In this document: positions 13,653 to 14,229 of the stretch, piece by piece
How the letters are laid out: each line of letters begins with the position of its first letter
Numbering within the stretch: position 1 is the first letter of the stretch
Made by a program: the position numbers and the translations under genes
Notes under the pieces: generated by a model
The model's database searches: none
Seen by the model: the letters and a program-made list of their open reading frames with translations, nothing else
What the model was told of the DNA's origin: nothing
From: Bordetella parapertussis
GTDB taxonomy: Bacteria > Pseudomonadota > Gammaproteobacteria > Burkholderiales > Burkholderiaceae_B
Assembly (NCBI GenBank): GCA_945872285.1
Contig: CAMBZR010000075.1
Location: 1 to 14,229, forward strand
Direction of reading: 5' to 3'
DNA length: 14,229 nt

Positions 13653-14229
13653 GCGCCACCCCACCTTCTGACGCACCCGACGCCTTTGTGGTGGTGATAC
13701 CAGCGCGACAGGCCTCAAGTCGTCTGCCCGGCAAAATGCTAGCCGACTTAGCCGGTAAGCCCATGGTTTTAAGGGTTGCAGAGCAGGCGCTTGCCTCAAA
13801 CGCCTCTCGGGTGGTGATCGCAACTGACCACTTCACCATTGCACAGGCGGCACGCTCGGGGGGCATTGAAACGCTGCTGACACGCGTGGATCACCCCTCT
13901 GGTACCGATCGCCTGGCAGAAGCGGCCGCGCAACTCGGCCTGCCTGACGACACCATCGTGGTCAACGTGCAAGGCGATGAGCCGCTGATTGACCCCAAAC
14001 TTATCAATCGCGTCGCGCACCAATTAGCGCAAGAGCAAGACCCCCTGGTTGTGATGGCCACCTGTGCAACCCCTCTCACTGAGGCGGCGAACTTCTTTAA
14101 CCCCAACGTCGTCAAAGTCGTTTGTAATCAACAAGGTCGGGCACTTTATTTTTCTCGCGCACCGATTCCCTGGGATCGTGAGGCGTTTCAAACAGCAGAA
14201 AAAAACCTGCAGTCCGGTTTTCCTGCCCT
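13628..14229 (+). CDS. kdsB: 3-deoxy-manno-octulosonate cytidylyltransferase, 3' truncated by window edge
   Basis: KdsB activates KDO with CTP to give CMP-KDO, the donor for the inner core of lipopolysaccharide; it is cytosolic. About 200 residues are visible of a family length near 250; the frame is open to the window end. The nucleotide-binding start [18 protein letters not shown] is at about 21-38, followed by [23 protein letters not shown] and [11 protein letters not shown], all family signatures. The substrate-binding region matches other CMP-KDO synthetases. Two in-frame ATGs (13628 and 13643) lie in a tandem 15-bp repeat; the conserved part begins well after both, so sequence alone does not settle the start. 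The upstream ATG is 6 bp after the Trm112-like stop; the second has TTGAG in front. Neither has a strong ribosome site. Together with lpxK it makes this operon an LPS-synthesis unit. Confidence 0.95.
   Translation, partial: MTTLEMTTRATPPSDAPDAFVVVIPARQASSRLPGKMLADLAGKPMVLRVAEQALASNASRVVIATDHFTIAQAARSGGIETLLTRVDHPSGTDRLAEAAAQLGLPDDTIVVNVQGDEPLIDPKLINRVAHQLAQEQDPLVVMATCATPLTEAANFFNPNVVKVVCNQQGRALYFSRAPIPWDREAFQTAEKNLQSGFPA

Noticed and set aside
1..14229. Defence system, prophage, integron, IS element, CRISPR or RNA gene
   Set aside because: Reading all frames and looking for direct and inverted repeats gave only housekeeping families; no transposase, integrase, cas gene or array-like repeat was seen.

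Overview
The window looks like chromosomal DNA from a betaproteobacterium, most likely order Burkholderiales near Alcaligenaceae (Bordetella/Achromobacter relatives) but with a more moderate G+C. This rests on recalled protein similarity (3-oxoadipyl-CoA thiolase, Fe-SOD, ClpA, XseA) and on the gene order xseA-sodB and exbB-exbD-lpxK-Trm112-kdsB. No database search was run. Nearly everything is housekeeping. I see no phage, IS element, CRISPR array, tRNA or rRNA.

Left part (1-6540): the 3' end of dut (+) converges on a leftward gene train read clpS, clpA, pqiA, pqiB, pqiC. The first pair is the N-degron adaptor and the unfoldase of the ClpAP protease. The last three form an envelope-spanning MCE lipid-transport machine: membrane protein, tube-forming MCE protein and outer-membrane lipoprotein. 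pqiA begins 30 bp after clpA, so the two modules may share transcription. A strong hairpin lies between dut and pqiC.

Middle part (6540-10932): a cold-shock protein gene and a secreted DUF192 gene run rightward. They converge on a lone leftward 3-oxoadipyl-CoA thiolase gene (pcaF type). Next come leftward sodB, with a clear intrinsic terminator, and xseA.

Right part (10933-14229): a 360-bp non-coding divergent region separates xseA from a rightward operon. That operon encodes an ExbB/ExbD proton-driven motor pair, the lipid A kinase LpxK, a 59-residue Trm112-like protein and KdsB (cut by the window end). LpxK and KdsB both serve lipopolysaccharide synthesis.

The most notable non-coding signal is in the 360-bp gap. 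It has an 80-bp stretch of about 81% A+T, a perfect DnaA box, three one-mismatch boxes and an 8-bp inverted repeat. It could be a DnaA-binding locus, conceivably an origin, or a regulatory palindrome. Smaller points are a tandemly duplicated kdsB start, an A+T-rich patch inside lpxK, and a PqiA whose second metal-binding cysteine cluster is gone.
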